Assembly: GCA_945869305.1 (NCBI GenBank)
Contig: CAMBOH010000014.1
Span: 1-34,096, forward strand
DNA length: 34,096 bases
Source: an uncultured bacterium
Lineage (GTDB): Bacteria; Bacteroidota; Bacteroidia; Bacteroidales; Bacteroidaceae
Reading direction: 5' to 3'
Below, in pieces: positions 14,201 through 23,800 of this stretch. Every line of letters begins with the position of its first letter. Position 1 is the first letter of the stretch. The notes beneath the pieces are model-generated. The model worked only from the letters and a program-made list of their open reading frames with translations. It searched no databases and was not told the DNA's origin. The translations under genes were made by a program, and so were the position numbers.

Positions 14201-16913
14201 CGATGCCTCGCTGCTGGCGCGCATCTATGACGCTTCGCTCGATGCCCTCACCACTTCTCACTGGAGGTTCTCTTCGCTCGGTGTCAGTCGGCAGCGGCCC
14301 GCCTTGCGCTGGTCGTGGCAGCCAGGCGGAACAGGCTGGCCGCAGACGCTCGAAGGGGCTTTCGCCTGGCAGCGTCCGACCTGCGTGTCGCCTGTCTACA
14401 TGCAGTGGGATGAACGCCTGTTTGCTTCTTCTTACGGGGGACGTATAGGGCGGGGCGTAAAGGAGAGGCTGATGCGCCGGCAGTATGCCATGGCCTCGAA
14501 TGCGCCCGCCCTTGACCTGGCAGAGTGTGTTGTCGAAGATGAGGCTGGAGGTGCATCGCTGAAGAAGGTAGCCCCGTCGGCTTCGGCCGGCGAGGCCCAT
14601 GAGGCAGCACCCGTGTCGACCGTGCGTTCGCAGTTTCAGGAGACGGCCTGCTTCCGTCCGGCCCTCCACACCGATGCCCGAGGCGAGGTGACCCTGCAGT
14701 TCACTTGGCCCGAGAGCGTCACGCGTTGGCGTTTCACGGCCTTGGCCCACGATGTGGCGATGAACTATGGCAGCATGGACACCACCTTAGTGGTGCGCAA
14801 GTTACTCATGGCCCAACTGGCCCTGCCGCGTTTTGTGCGGGCTGCTGACCGCGTGCAGTTGCCTGTTACGGTGACGAACCTGACCGACTCCGTGCAGCAG
14901 GCCCGCGTCTGCCTCACCGTGTCGAAGGCTTCGTTGCCCGACAGCGTGCTCTTCACCTCGGTCCAGACGGTCCGTCTGCAAGCCGGCGAAGCGCGTACCG
15001 TGTATGCCGAGTGGCAGCTTTCGTTTGCCGAGGCCTCCTTGCTTGTGTGCCGTGCCGTGGCTGAGGCCGGAGCGTACAGCGATGGTGAGGAACGTCTGTT
15101 GCCCGTGCTTTCGCCCACGGTACAGCTCACCCGGACCCTTCCCTTCAGCCTGCATGGCCGCGAAGCGGGCGAATGGCGCATAGACAGCCTCTTCCCGCCG
15201 TCAGCCCAGCCGCTCAGCCTCACCGTCGAAACCACCGCCCAGCCGCTGTGGTATGCTGTGGGGGCACTGCCCTCCTTGGCCGGAACGCCCCGCATCATCA
15301 GTGCGACCGAATGGGGCAACCGTTATTATGCCCTGGCCTTGGCACAGGCTTTGGCGAAGCAGCATCCTGAAATCCGCCAATGGTTACATGACTTCCCGGC
15401 CGAGGCCGACACGCTGGCCCGCCTCAAGGAAGCGTTGCTCACCGACCTTACGCCCTGGTGGCAGGCCGGGCAGGTCGAGGCGCAGCGCATACGTTCTCTG
15501 CGTGGCCTGTTTGACGAGGAAACAGCTGCCGCCCACCGCTATACGGCCCTCGACCAATTGCGCAGCTTGCAGTTGCCTGACGGCTCCTGGAGCTGGTATC
15601 GCGGCATGAAGGGCCATGCCAGCATTACGGTCGAGGTGGCCACCCTGCTGGCCCGCACCGGGCGGTTGGCTGGCCTTGAGCCTTCAGCCCACTCCATGCT
15701 CGAGTCGGCCTGCCGTTGGTTGCAGGGCGAGGCTGCCCGTCAGGTGAGCAGAATGAAGCAACGCGAGGCACAGCACCATGTGCAGTGTGAGCCTACCGAG
15801 TGGCAGCTGCGCTATCTGTATTTGCGTGCCTTGTTGGGACAGAAACCCGATGCCGATGCCCGCTATCTCATGACGCGCGCCCAGCCCTTGCGCCATCGCC
15901 TCACGCTCTATGGCAAGGCTCTGGCCGTCAGGGTGCTGCAACAGGCGGGCCAGAAGGACCGGGCGGCCGAGGTGTTGCAGAGTCTGCGCGAATACACGGT
16001 CAGCACGCCCGAAATGGGGTGCTACTTCGACAGTCCGCGTGCCGAATGGTCGGCCACCGCCTATCGCATTCCCACGCAGTGTGCTGCCATCGAAGCCTTT
16101 GAGGCAGCGGGCGACACGCTCATGGCACAGTCCATGCGTCTCTGGCTGTTGCAGGCCAAGCGCACGCAACAGTGGGACACGCCCTTGGCTACAGCCGATG
16201 CCGTGTGGAATCTGTTACAGCAACGTCTGCCCGCGCAAGGGGGCGCGTTGGACTACACCATCAGCCAGCAGGGCCATACGGTAGCCAACAGCTCAGAGGC
16301 CCATGTGTCTTTGCCCGCATCCTTGGGTTATGTGCGTCAGGTCTACCAGGCCGAAACGCCGGATAGCACAGTGTGGCTGCGTCGGGCGGGCCATGTGTCC
16401 ACCTCGTTGCGGGTGACGCACCAGGGTGACGGTCTGGCCTGGGGCAGTGTGTATGCTACCAGCGTCGTCCCGGACGATTCTGTGCCGGTGGGTGGCAACG
16501 GGTTGCAGCTCGAGGTCCGCACCGAAGTGCAGCGCGGAACGCAGTGGCAGCCTTTGTCCGCACAGACCGTGCTGCATCCGGGCGACCGTGTCCGTCAGAC
16601 CTTGTTGGTCCATGCCGACCGCGACTATGACTTTGTGAGCTTCTCCTCTTCGCGTCCGGCATGTATGGAACCCGTGCAGCCGTTGTCGGGCTACCGCCTC
16701 ACAGGTTCATTGTGGGCCTATACAGCGGTACATGACGACTGCACCGAGCACTTTGTGGAGCAGCTTCAAAAGGGCGACCATCGTTTGGTCGAAGAGTGGT
16801 GGGTAGGCCGTGCGGGTCGATATGCCGCCGGCATTTCACGTGTAAGCTCTGTGTATGCGCCTGAGTTCTCGGGCACGGCGCGCGGCCAAGGTGTGATTGT
16901 TGAGGAGCGTTGA
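11232..16913 (+). CDS. Alpha-2-macroglobulin family protein lacking the thioester motif
   Basis: A 1893 aa secreted protein. Start chosen at MKKTLILSLLLLHALALSAQ, a Sec signal peptide without a lipobox Cys, so it is probably periplasmic or surface-exposed but not lipidated. Residues about 20-300 are helical and repeat-like. Macroglobulin domains follow, with the MG2 signature DRAIYRPGQVVHFSGVVY near residue 532. A low-complexity Ala/Ser/Glu-rich linker near 1085-1135 is a possible bait region. The central A2M block (HTDARGEVTLQFTWPESVT, TRWRFTALAHD) lies at about 1145-1175 and an alpha-toroid domain begins near 1350. Where thioester members have C-x-E-Q, this protein reads RIISATEWGNRYY, so no thioester can form. 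Bacterial relatives are thought to trap proteases. It is probably co-transcribed with the upstream flippase-like gene, 28 bp away, and converges with the four-helix-bundle gene. Confidence 0.9.
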   Translation: MKKTLILSLLLLHALALSAQSYSSLWKKVEAADRADRPQTALSLCRDLRTKALREGNDAQLLKATLMCRLYGGAVSPDSALVYIDRMETALAAETREVTCALWHASLACTYLPANNRYGTIGGMTAEEMRQRSRQHFLSSLAAPDVLAQTSADQYLPLFQKGADSRYFGYDLLHVLAETSRQSGVLSEEEVGALYRRQIAVYDSLGRAEAVLLLTLDSLQLQAGARRIEGALADHALYRQLVDCEARFAHCENRYRVYESMVKLRYRYEAESPFAEANDSLLLAKAQQGLALLGKDKRAGCLRGEVQDMLNPTARLTGWGTLYYPADTLTLQLSARHLQRVELRLTRLYDSTLEADNAAETIEQRAEHLRGQATSQFRDLPIAPPYRWQTASWQVQLPEQPGVYAAQLVGDGQLLATHCFQVSALRALTFSAGSDYHRVVVLDSRSGRPVPHVRITACQHDMQGKLRQVKAYQTDEKGVLELGQTPTGARSRLYYPSLPSDKASPSFGLYPVYYNLSQGDGAASTCQVDLFADRAIYRPGQVVHFSGVVYTRQGDHCQAVPGYSCTVRLYNASRKAVDSLLVSTDRLGNFGGSFTLPAVCLPGTFTLQTDGAGTQHEALRSAGQPLTMRRGWLGIQVEEYKRPTFTAETKPVEQAFVLGDTVRVQGEALTYTRVPVAGALVQYTVRRLAGGYGPRTDTSHTVSDTTRTDERGCFVLPVHLSVPSSSAAVVPLSGYRYVVSYTVTASQGETVQGEFTLRASRRKVWIEPQVPKVICRERIPDWMVEQTNAAGQPILETGRYRLLDAGGNEVCADTFLTARPFRPAVLASLPSATYIFCCSTPSGGASDSLRFVLMSETDRRPADRHTPLSVYQRPGQGSHTAWLQVGTPLRDATLFYDLVTTSGRVDHRTYHLTDTLFTLQLDWQPAWGDCATACFALVRDGKLHTFQTTVSRPEPDRRLKVEYASFRSRLQPGSSETWRLRITHPDGTPADASLLARIYDASLDALTTSHWRFSSLGVSRQRPALRWSWQPGGTGWPQTLEGAFAWQRPTCVSPVYMQWDERLFASSYGGRIGRGVKERLMRRQYAMASNAPALDLAECVVEDEAGGASLKKVAPSASAGEAHEAAPVSTVRSQFQETACFRPALHTDARGEVTLQFTWPESVTRWRFTALAHDVAMNYGSMDTTLVVRKLLMAQLALPRFVRAADRVQLPVTVTNLTDSVQQARVCLTVSKASLPDSVLFTSVQTVRLQAGEARTVYAEWQLSFAEASLLVCRAVAEAGAYSDGEERLLPVLSPTVQLTRTLPFSLHGREAGEWRIDSLFPPSAQPLSLTVETTAQPLWYAVGALPSLAGTPRIISATEWGNRYYALALAQALAKQHPEIRQWLHDFPAEADTLARLKEALLTDLTPWWQAGQVEAQRIRSLRGLFDEETAAAHRYTALDQLRSLQLPDGSWSWYRGMKGHASITVEVATLLARTGRLAGLEPSAHSMLESACRWLQGEAARQVSRMKQREAQHHVQCEPTEWQLRYLYLRALLGQKPDADARYLMTRAQPLRHRLTLYGKALAVRVLQQAGQKDRAAEVLQSLREYTVSTPEMGCYFDSPRAEWSATAYRIPTQCAAIEAFEAAGDTLMAQSMRLWLLQAKRTQQWDTPLATADAVWNLLQQRLPAQGGALDYTISQQGHTVANSSEAHVSLPASLGYVRQVYQAETPDSTVWLRRAGHVSTSLRVTHQGDGLAWGSVYATSVVPDDSVPVGGNGLQLEVRTEVQRGTQWQPLSAQTVLHPGDRVRQTLLVHADRDYDFVSFSSSRPACMEPVQPLSGYRLTGSLWAYTAVHDDCTEHFVEQLQKGDHRLVEEWWVGRAGRYAAGISRVSSVYAPEFSGTARGQGVIVEER

Positions 16914-16927
16914 GGAGGGGCTGGAAG

Positions 16928-16976
16928 GTCCGGATTCTCCGGATACTCCGGATATTCCGGCTTATCCGGCCTTCCC
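16928..16976. repeat. TCCGGANNN 9 bp tandem repeat array 1
   Basis: About five units with a strict 9 bp period: TCCGGATTC, TCCGGATAC, TCCGGATAT, TCCGGCTTA, TCCGGCCTT. The palindromic TCCGGA core is conserved while the other three bases vary. The array starts 14 bp after the macroglobulin stop and runs into the 3' end of the four-helix-bundle gene, whose last codons and TAA are array sequence. The gene-side edge (minus strand GGGGAAGGCCGGATAAGCCG) is nearly identical to the edge of array 2. Confidence 0.9.
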
Positions 16977-17675
16977 CGCTAACTTCGTCTTGAGCACTTC
17001 AATTTCTCGTTGTTGCGAGGCAATCTTAGCTTTGAGCTGGGAGATTTCCTGTTCTTGTCGGGCTATAATCTGTTTTTGCGTGCCGCGCATATCCAGGCGG
17101 GCGGCGGTCATGCGTTCCCTGATGCCTCCTTCTTCTACAAACTCGCGGTCACGCTTGGCCAAGAATGTGGTCAGGGCCTTGTCTACCATGTGACACAGAC
17201 AGATGGCGAGGTTGGCCATTTCTTCATCGCTCCACTGCGCAAAGAAGCGGCGGTAGTCGCGTTCATCGCTGTGCGTCCGGCAGTAGTCCCTCATTTTGGT
17301 GTATCTTGCCAGATTGTCCTTGGCCCATTCAGGTATACCGTGTTGTTTGATATAGTCTTGGTAGTCCTCTAACAGTTCTTTGTTGCTGCCTTTGGCAATT
17401 CCCAGCAGTTTCATCTCTACTTCAAATGACGTTTGTCCGTCAGTGAACCCTTCCACGATATTTTGTTTGACGGAGCGGGCCGCTTGTACCATTTGGTCTA
17501 CGGTGCGGTCTCCATAAGGTGGCAGGAAGCGTTCGCAGAAGGCTTTTGTCAGCTGCACCAGTACATCGCTCTTGCGATAGAAGTGAAGTTCCTGGTATAC
17601 TGTCGGCTTGCGCATCACACTCGGCGTGCCGTCGGGATAATGTTGCAGCGGAATGTCCTTGCTCCTGTGTTCCAT
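16962..17675 (-). CDS. Four-helix-bundle protein (S23 / IVP-like) with C-terminal coiled coil
   Basis: A 237 aa protein. Residues about 30-180 match the four-helix-bundle family named after proteins encoded in 23S rRNA intervening sequences: VLVQLTKAFCERFLP, DQMVQAARSVKQNIVEGFTD (the R-x-x-x-x-x-N-I-x-E-G-F signature, 67-77), KLLGIAKGSNKELLEDYQDYI. Residues about 200-235 form a heptad-like coiled coil (QKQIIARQEQEISQLKAKIA). This layout resembles a group known in Bacteroidota as four helix bundle suffix proteins. The same fold superfamily includes the Avd accessory protein of diversity-generating retroelements, but no reverse transcriptase or template repeat is visible here. The C-terminal AGKAG and stop codon are encoded by TCCGGA array 1, and array 2 lies upstream. 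Molecular function is unknown. Confidence 0.85.
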   Translation of the reverse strand: MEHRSKDIPLQHYPDGTPSVMRKPTVYQELHFYRKSDVLVQLTKAFCERFLPPYGDRTVDQMVQAARSVKQNIVEGFTDGQTSFEVEMKLLGIAKGSNKELLEDYQDYIKQHGIPEWAKDNLARYTKMRDYCRTHSDERDYRRFFAQWSDEEMANLAICLCHMVDKALTTFLAKRDREFVEEGGIRERMTAARLDMRGTQKQIIARQEQEISQLKAKIASQQREIEVLKTKLAGKAG

Positions 17676-17698
17676 GGGGTTCGCGTTAACTTTAGGCG

Positions 17699-17706
17699 CG
17701 AATGTA
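17699..17706 (-). promoter_or_regulatory. Possible -7 box upstream of the four-helix-bundle gene
   Basis: TACATTCG on the minus strand, 23 bp before the start codon, is one mismatch from TAnnTTTG. No clear -33 box is seen at the right distance. A similar TAAATTCG precedes the WYL regulator gene. Confidence 0.3.
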
Positions 17707-17762
17707 TGGAGAAATCAGGAAGCAAGCGCATTCCGCTGCTGTTTTTAGGGGGAGAGGGTGGA

Positions 17763-17858
17763 TTTTCTGGAGTTTCAGGACTTTCTGGGTTGTCTGGATA
17801 GTCCAGATTATCCGGATTATCTGGATTATCTGGATTATTCGGCCTATCCGGCCTTCCC
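17763..17858. repeat. TCCGGANNN-type 9 bp tandem repeat array 2 (degenerate)
   Basis: Ten to eleven units of period 9, consensus ATCYGGATT, from TTCTGGAGT through ATCCGGATT and two identical ATCTGGATT units to ATTCGGCCT and ATCCGGCCT. It lies in the spacer between the four-helix-bundle start (17675) and the stop of the giant gene (17870). The edge next to the giant gene (minus strand CCGGGAAGGCCGGATAGGCC) is almost the same as the array 1 edge: aligned by eye over 31 bp, about 27 match. Arrays 1 and 2 therefore have the same orientation and bracket the four-helix-bundle gene. Confidence 0.9.
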
Positions 17859-17869
17859 GGCTCTCTCCG

Positions 17870-20800
17870 TTAAGGTGCCACCTGTACCTTCCGGCTGTAG
17901 CCCTCCACCTTGACCACATAGTTACCCGGCAGGAACGGCGCGGCATAGAGGTTGGTTCGGGCTTGGTCGCTCAGTAGGAGGCGGCCCGAAGCATCGTAGA
18001 CGGCAATGCGCTCGCCGCCTGTCAGCCCTTCGATGCGGATGTAGCCTTGGCGGGCAGTTATCTGATAGAGGGCTTGTTCGCCGCTGTTACCGGGGTTTGG
18101 GGCGATTCCGCCGAACTTCAGGGTAAAGCGGATGTCGGTCGTTTCGTCTGCTTCGAGCGGAACCGTATAGGTGTTCTGCTTCAGGTCAGTCACGCGGCCC
18201 GTCAGTCGGTCGGTCAGCCACACGTGGGTAAAGGTGGCATACGTTTCGGGCGAGGGAAGGCTGAAGGTGCAGGACCCGCCTGCTCCGCTGTACAGGCCCA
18301 AGGGAATCTCAGTGCCTACAGGTGCAGTTCCCATCCAGTCCAAGTGGGCCGTACCCGTGCTGGCGGCATAAAGTTGCGGCAGTTTGGGATTGAGCGGTGC
18401 CCAATGCAGGCCGTCGCTGCCAAGGTGGAAGCCCATGTCCTCGGTGGCTTCGGCACAGGGTTGCAGTGTCACCACATCGCTCTGGCCCGAGCCGTCGGTG
18501 AAGCTCAGACACGGACGGGGTACAGCTGCAACGGGGGCGTCCGTGTAGTGCGGCAGGGTGAAAGTGAGCGTTTCGGTCGCCTGCAACGTAGCTGTCTGGG
18601 TGAAGAAGGCATGGGCCGGCGCGAAGGAACCTTCGGTGGGAGCCTTCCAGGAAGGCCATGAGGTGAATTGTCCGGCGGCATCGGTCGTGTAGACAAAGCG
18701 CGGCAGACTCATGGGGTAGGCTTCGGGGTCGAAATCGGTGGCTTCACCGTTGGCCCAGCTGACATAGTCGCTCACCAAGTAAGGACAGCCCACCAAGTTC
18801 CAACCCATGTTTTCGGGTGTCGTGTAGTCGGGCTTCGAGCCGTTGGTATTGCGGTTGTCGGCCTGCGTCAGACTGACTGTCTTTTGCTTTTCTGACGTGT
18901 CCCCATAGTAGCCTTCGCGGTATATGGGGGCGGTGCCCAGTGCGGTGACATCGGCGGCGGTGAAGCGGTAGGTGCCCGCAGTGGCGGGCTTGTACCACAC
19001 GCCCATGCAGGCTTCGCGTTCGCCGACGGGCCATTCTTTCCAGCAGGGCGAATTGCTGGTCTGTGCCTCATAGCCGCCTTCAGCGCGTTGCGCTCCGTCA
19101 TAATAGAAGACTTCGGTGCCGGCTCCGGGCACAGCCTGTTGTAATTGTCCGCCCGCTTCGTGATAGCTCACAAGGCGTGCCTGACTGTAGTCGAACGCAT
19201 AGGGCAGGGCGACCAAAGCTCCCGCATTGGCATTGCTAATGGTGCGTTCCACACCCACATGGGGCAGGCTCACAGCCGTGCCTTCGCTGTAGAGTGATGC
19301 CCCTTCACGCAGCAGCAGGTAGCCCGGACGGAGCACCTCATTGCGTCCCGCCGCACCTGCTGATTCGGGATTGAAGTCATCGCGGCTCATCACGAGCGAG
19401 GCCCCAGCGTGCAGGTAGACCACCGAACCCTCTTGCGGGTGACGGCGGCCACCGCTCAGGCTGCCGGCGGTTCCCGTTCCGTCGTAGTGGTAAGTGGCCT
19501 GCGCCGCCGTGCCCTCAGGCACATTCCAAGTTTCGTAACAACCTCGGTCAATCAGCGCATTGTACTGCGGCAAGCGCGGATTGCCCAGCAGGTCTCGGTC
19601 GGAGTTGTAGTCTATCAGTGTCTGACGCTCCGTTTCGGTCAGGCCCAATGCGCTTTGCAGGTTGCTGTAGAGTGTCTCGTGGGTAATGCCGGTGTCTGTG
19701 CAGTCCATCTGTTTGGACATCTCTTCTAACTGATACCACAGGTCTTGGTTGCCCGTGTAGGCAGCAGGGCGTGCGGGATGATTGTCAGCCACGGGCTGTA
19801 GGTAGCGGGCAAAGGGATATCCCTCCTCGTTCGTGTTGCAGTTTTGATAGGCTGAGGCGGTCGTTCCCAACCGTGCTACGGGTTCACTGCCTGTATGGTC
19901 AGGGTTCCAGGTGATGCTGTGGAACACTTGGGGAACACTGGCCTTCGTCTCTATGGCATAGCCGTTCTCGCCCTTGCCGAGGAAGGTGCAGTTCACGGCC
20001 CGTGCCTTCGTGCCGAGCCAGGTGGCGGCCACGCCCGGCTGTGAGGCTGGGCAGTCGCGCACCAGCACATTGTAGAGCAGGCCGCCCCGCAGGCGTACGG
20101 CAGCGGCGGCACCGTTCTCCGACACCGTATTTATATTATAGGTGTCATGGACCACACTGTTGCGCACTGCCACAGGCAATGCCTTGTCGGCATCGCCCAA
20201 GTCAATCACGGGGCGGGTCACATTGGCGGCGGGGGTCACGTCGAAGCCGTCCATCAGGGCATAGACAGGGTAAGCACCCGTCGTTTGTATGCCGCTGATG
20301 CCCGTGCGTGAGTCATTGGGAGTGACGATGCCCGTGCGGTCGCCCAGCACATAAGTGATGTAGTCGTGCAGGTCCTCTTCGGCAAAGCCGCCGTCGGTGT
20401 CGTCTCCGTCATCGGTCTTTTCTTTGGTTGCTTCACGGGTATAGTTGCTGGCTATTCCGGCATACACGTTTACGCCGGCACGCGGTGTGAGCGTTTCGCC
20501 CGTCTTTTGCCCGCCCTTGCAGAACACGTAGGCGCGTTTCCCGTTGATGGTGTAGAACACGGCCGCCAGGTCAATGGCTGACTGCAGGTCGCCGTAGCCA
20601 TAAGGGCTGCCCCAGGTCTCGCCTGTTCCGGTGGTCATCTTGTTGGGGTCGGTGTAGATGACACGTTGCAGTTCGCCTTGGAACTCGTAGGCTCCGCGGT
20701 CAATACCGACACTCTTGAAGCGCGGCATGTAGGCCAAGTCGGTCTCGGCCGACTTTTCTGCGTCGGTGAGTGCAGCCGCCTTGTCGAGTGCCTGCTTGGC

Positions 20801-23800
20801 ATAAGTCAGGTCATCGCCTTGGTTAATGGTTCGGGCCGAAGGGCGCAGGTGGAAGTCGCGCAGCAGCTTGTCGTCCTCACTCACGGCTTGGGGCAGGGGA
20901 TTCATGAAGTTAGGTCCGCCCAGCACATCGCTGTTCGTGCCCGTCAGCGAATGGTTGGTGGTGTTGTAGCTGCCCTTTCCCACCTTGATGCTGATGACCC
21001 CGTTGTCGGGATTGACAGTGTCATCGCCCGTATAGACACTGCCATAGATGGCATTGTGGGCCAGATAGTCGGCCGTTACGGAGGGCAGTTCGTATTCGTA
21101 CGCATCGGTTGGGTCATCGTCCTGGTTGGCAGCTCCGTTGCGCCACAACAGCGAGTTCATCAGCAGCGAATGCGTGCTGGTCGTGGCTGAGCGGTCGTCC
21201 AACAGTTTCACCTTGTCGCCATTCAGCGCAAAGGTGCAGTTCACCACGCGGGTGTTATTGGCCGTGAGCGAGCGTCCCGCATTGCTGTGGAACAGCGTGT
21301 TGTAGATAATCGAGTAGCCGCCACCTTCACCGATGGTCACGGCCGGCACGGTACTGCCCGTACCGTTCAGCCGGCAAACCGAACGTCCGATCGTCAGCTT
21401 GGGTTTGCCCGCAGGTGCTAAGGCGAGCTTCTTTTCTCCGCCAGTCTCGGTGTCAATGATGTAGTTACCTTCCGTACCGAAGGGCTTTCCCGAGCTGTTC
21501 AGCTTGTATTGGTATTGCGGGGCGTAGTGTATGGCGGCTCCTTCGCCCATGTCCGAACCGCTCTCCGGCTGGTTGCCATAGGTGTTCTGGAAGGTCACAC
21601 CGTCGATTTCGATGGGTATGACGCGCTGCTTCTGTTCGCCTGTAGCGGGCACGGTAGTGGCTGCGCTACCCGTGTTGTACCAGTTGTGGGCATCCGAGAT
21701 GCGCAGCAGGGTTGACATCTTTTCGCTGGCCACACCCGAGCGTCCAGCCATTTCCCATACGGTGGGATAGGCTTCCACGTCGCGCACGTCCTTTACATCT
21801 TTGCTCCATCCTCCTTGGAAGGTCAGCGAATGGATGCCAAAGTCGCCGTTGGCGGTTGTGCCTCTGTGTTCGGGCAGTGTGGCAGCCGTATTGAGCGACC
21901 CCGTATTGATGGTGAAGCTCATGTAGCTGTCGATGGTGTAGATGGGCGAGTAGTTGCCCTCGATGATGTTGATCTGTTTGCGGTGGTTATTGCGGCTGGC
22001 CAGCAAGGTTTCGATAGCGCGCTGCAAGTCACTGGTTGGTTGCAGCCACGAGCTGCCGTTGGCCTCGCCGTTTTCAGGCTTCTCCTGCGTGCTCACCCAC
22101 AGTATGTCAACCTCTTCGGCGGTGCTGGGTATGAGGGGCATGTGTTGGTATTCATACACGCCGAGGTCGATAAACGTCTGGTGCTGTGATGGGTTCGGGT
22201 CTTTCGATATACGGTAGAGAATGGCATCGGTGCTGGCCGACTGCATGTAGCGTTCGTCGCCGATAGGCATCTTGATGTACAGGCCGCTGCCCCCCTGTTG
22301 GGTGCGTACCTTGCGGGTGTCGGCATAGATGCCGTGGGCATCGGCCGGGAAGTTGTCGCTGGGGTCGCTGTCCACGAACTCGCAGCTGTATGCCGTGCCG
22401 TTTTCGTCGGCCGTCACGCTTTGCCGGATGCGTGTCCAGCCGTTGTCGGTCAGGTTGTTCTGGCGCGATACCATCCAGTCGGCTGAGGGCAGGTAGTTGT
22501 TTACGCCTGCACCGAGTGACGGGTTCACAAAGTTCGGGCCGTCGAGTGCGTTGTTGTCGGCAGCGAGGTAGATGTTGTTTGTAACCCATTTGTATTTGGC
22601 GTTCTCGCCGTTGTTGGTGGCCGTCTTCTGGACGATGTTTCCGTCCTCGTCGCGCTCATAGTAGGTCACGTTGGTGAATACGTCGACCGGGATGTACTTG
22701 TCGAGCGTGGGGTCTGCGGCATCCACGTCGGTGTATTCAGCGGTGCGGTAGTCAATGACATTGCGGTCGTCGAAGTGGGGCACACAGCCCAGGCCGTCCT
22801 CGTAGGCGCAGAACCACAGCATCTCGCCGATTTGCGGATTCCCATCGTCATCCGTGCGTGAGTCGGTAAATTCGAGCCGTTCGGCCACGAAAGCCTGGTT
22901 GATGCGGTTCCAGTAGTTGCAGGCCAGACTCATCTGTTTCTGTTCGCCGTTCACGGTGATGTCGTCGCCGGTGCGCACCACATTCTGCCAGAATATGGAG
23001 TTGATGACCTTGTGCGGGTTCTCCTTCCTGAGCAGTCCGCCCCGGTTGGGGTAGAGCACGTAGAGGGCGGGATAGCTCAGGGCCTGGTTGCGCACGAAGT
23101 TGCAGTTCATCAGCTGCATGCTGCCATACTGCCCGTTGGCGGCATGGAAGACAGCTCCACCGCGCGAACCGACCTCGTCCAATAGGCTCAGGTCGCCGGT
23201 CTCTTCGGCCACGCCGGCCTCGTTGTTGGCAAAGATGGTGTTGACAGCCGACAGCACGTAGGAGCTGAACACGGCTCCTCCGTTTCCGTTCGAGCGTTGA
23301 GCCTCAGCGGGAGCATTCGTTTCGGCACGCCGCTTGGCCGCATTCTGGGCGAAGTTACACGAATAGAGTTCGACCACGCCATTGCTGAAGATGGCCCCGC
23401 CGGCTCCTGCGCGGTTGTTGGTGAACTCGCAGTTGCGCACAGTGAGCGGAATGCTGCGACGGCCCACCGAGCGCGGGTCGGCGGCGCGGGTGTAGTTCTC
23501 ATCGCTTTCAGGCAGTTCGCCTTCGTCCGTTCGGGTTGCCTTAAACCAGTTGCCGTCCACCAGTACACCGCCGCCCCGGTAGTAGGTGTAGGCATTGGTG
23601 ACTGATGATTTGTCGTAACCCATTGCCTTGCCGTCCATGATCTGCAAACCATCGAGCACGATAGGCACACCTGTATATTCTCGCTCTGTGTCAGCGATAA
23701 TCAGTGAGGAGGTCTCGCTGGTGCCCTCGGGCAAGGTGCCCACATAGTCCTCGTCGGCTATGCAGGTAATCACGTGGTACACGTTGTCGGCCGATTCTGA

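Noticed and set aside
16962-17675. Diversity-generating retroelement with the four-helix-bundle gene as avd
   Set aside because: No reverse transcriptase gene and no template/variable repeat pair are visible; only the fold family is shared.
16928-17858. CRISPR array
   Set aside because: The repeat period is 9 bp with a 6 bp core; there are no 20-40 bp repeats, unique spacers or cas genes.
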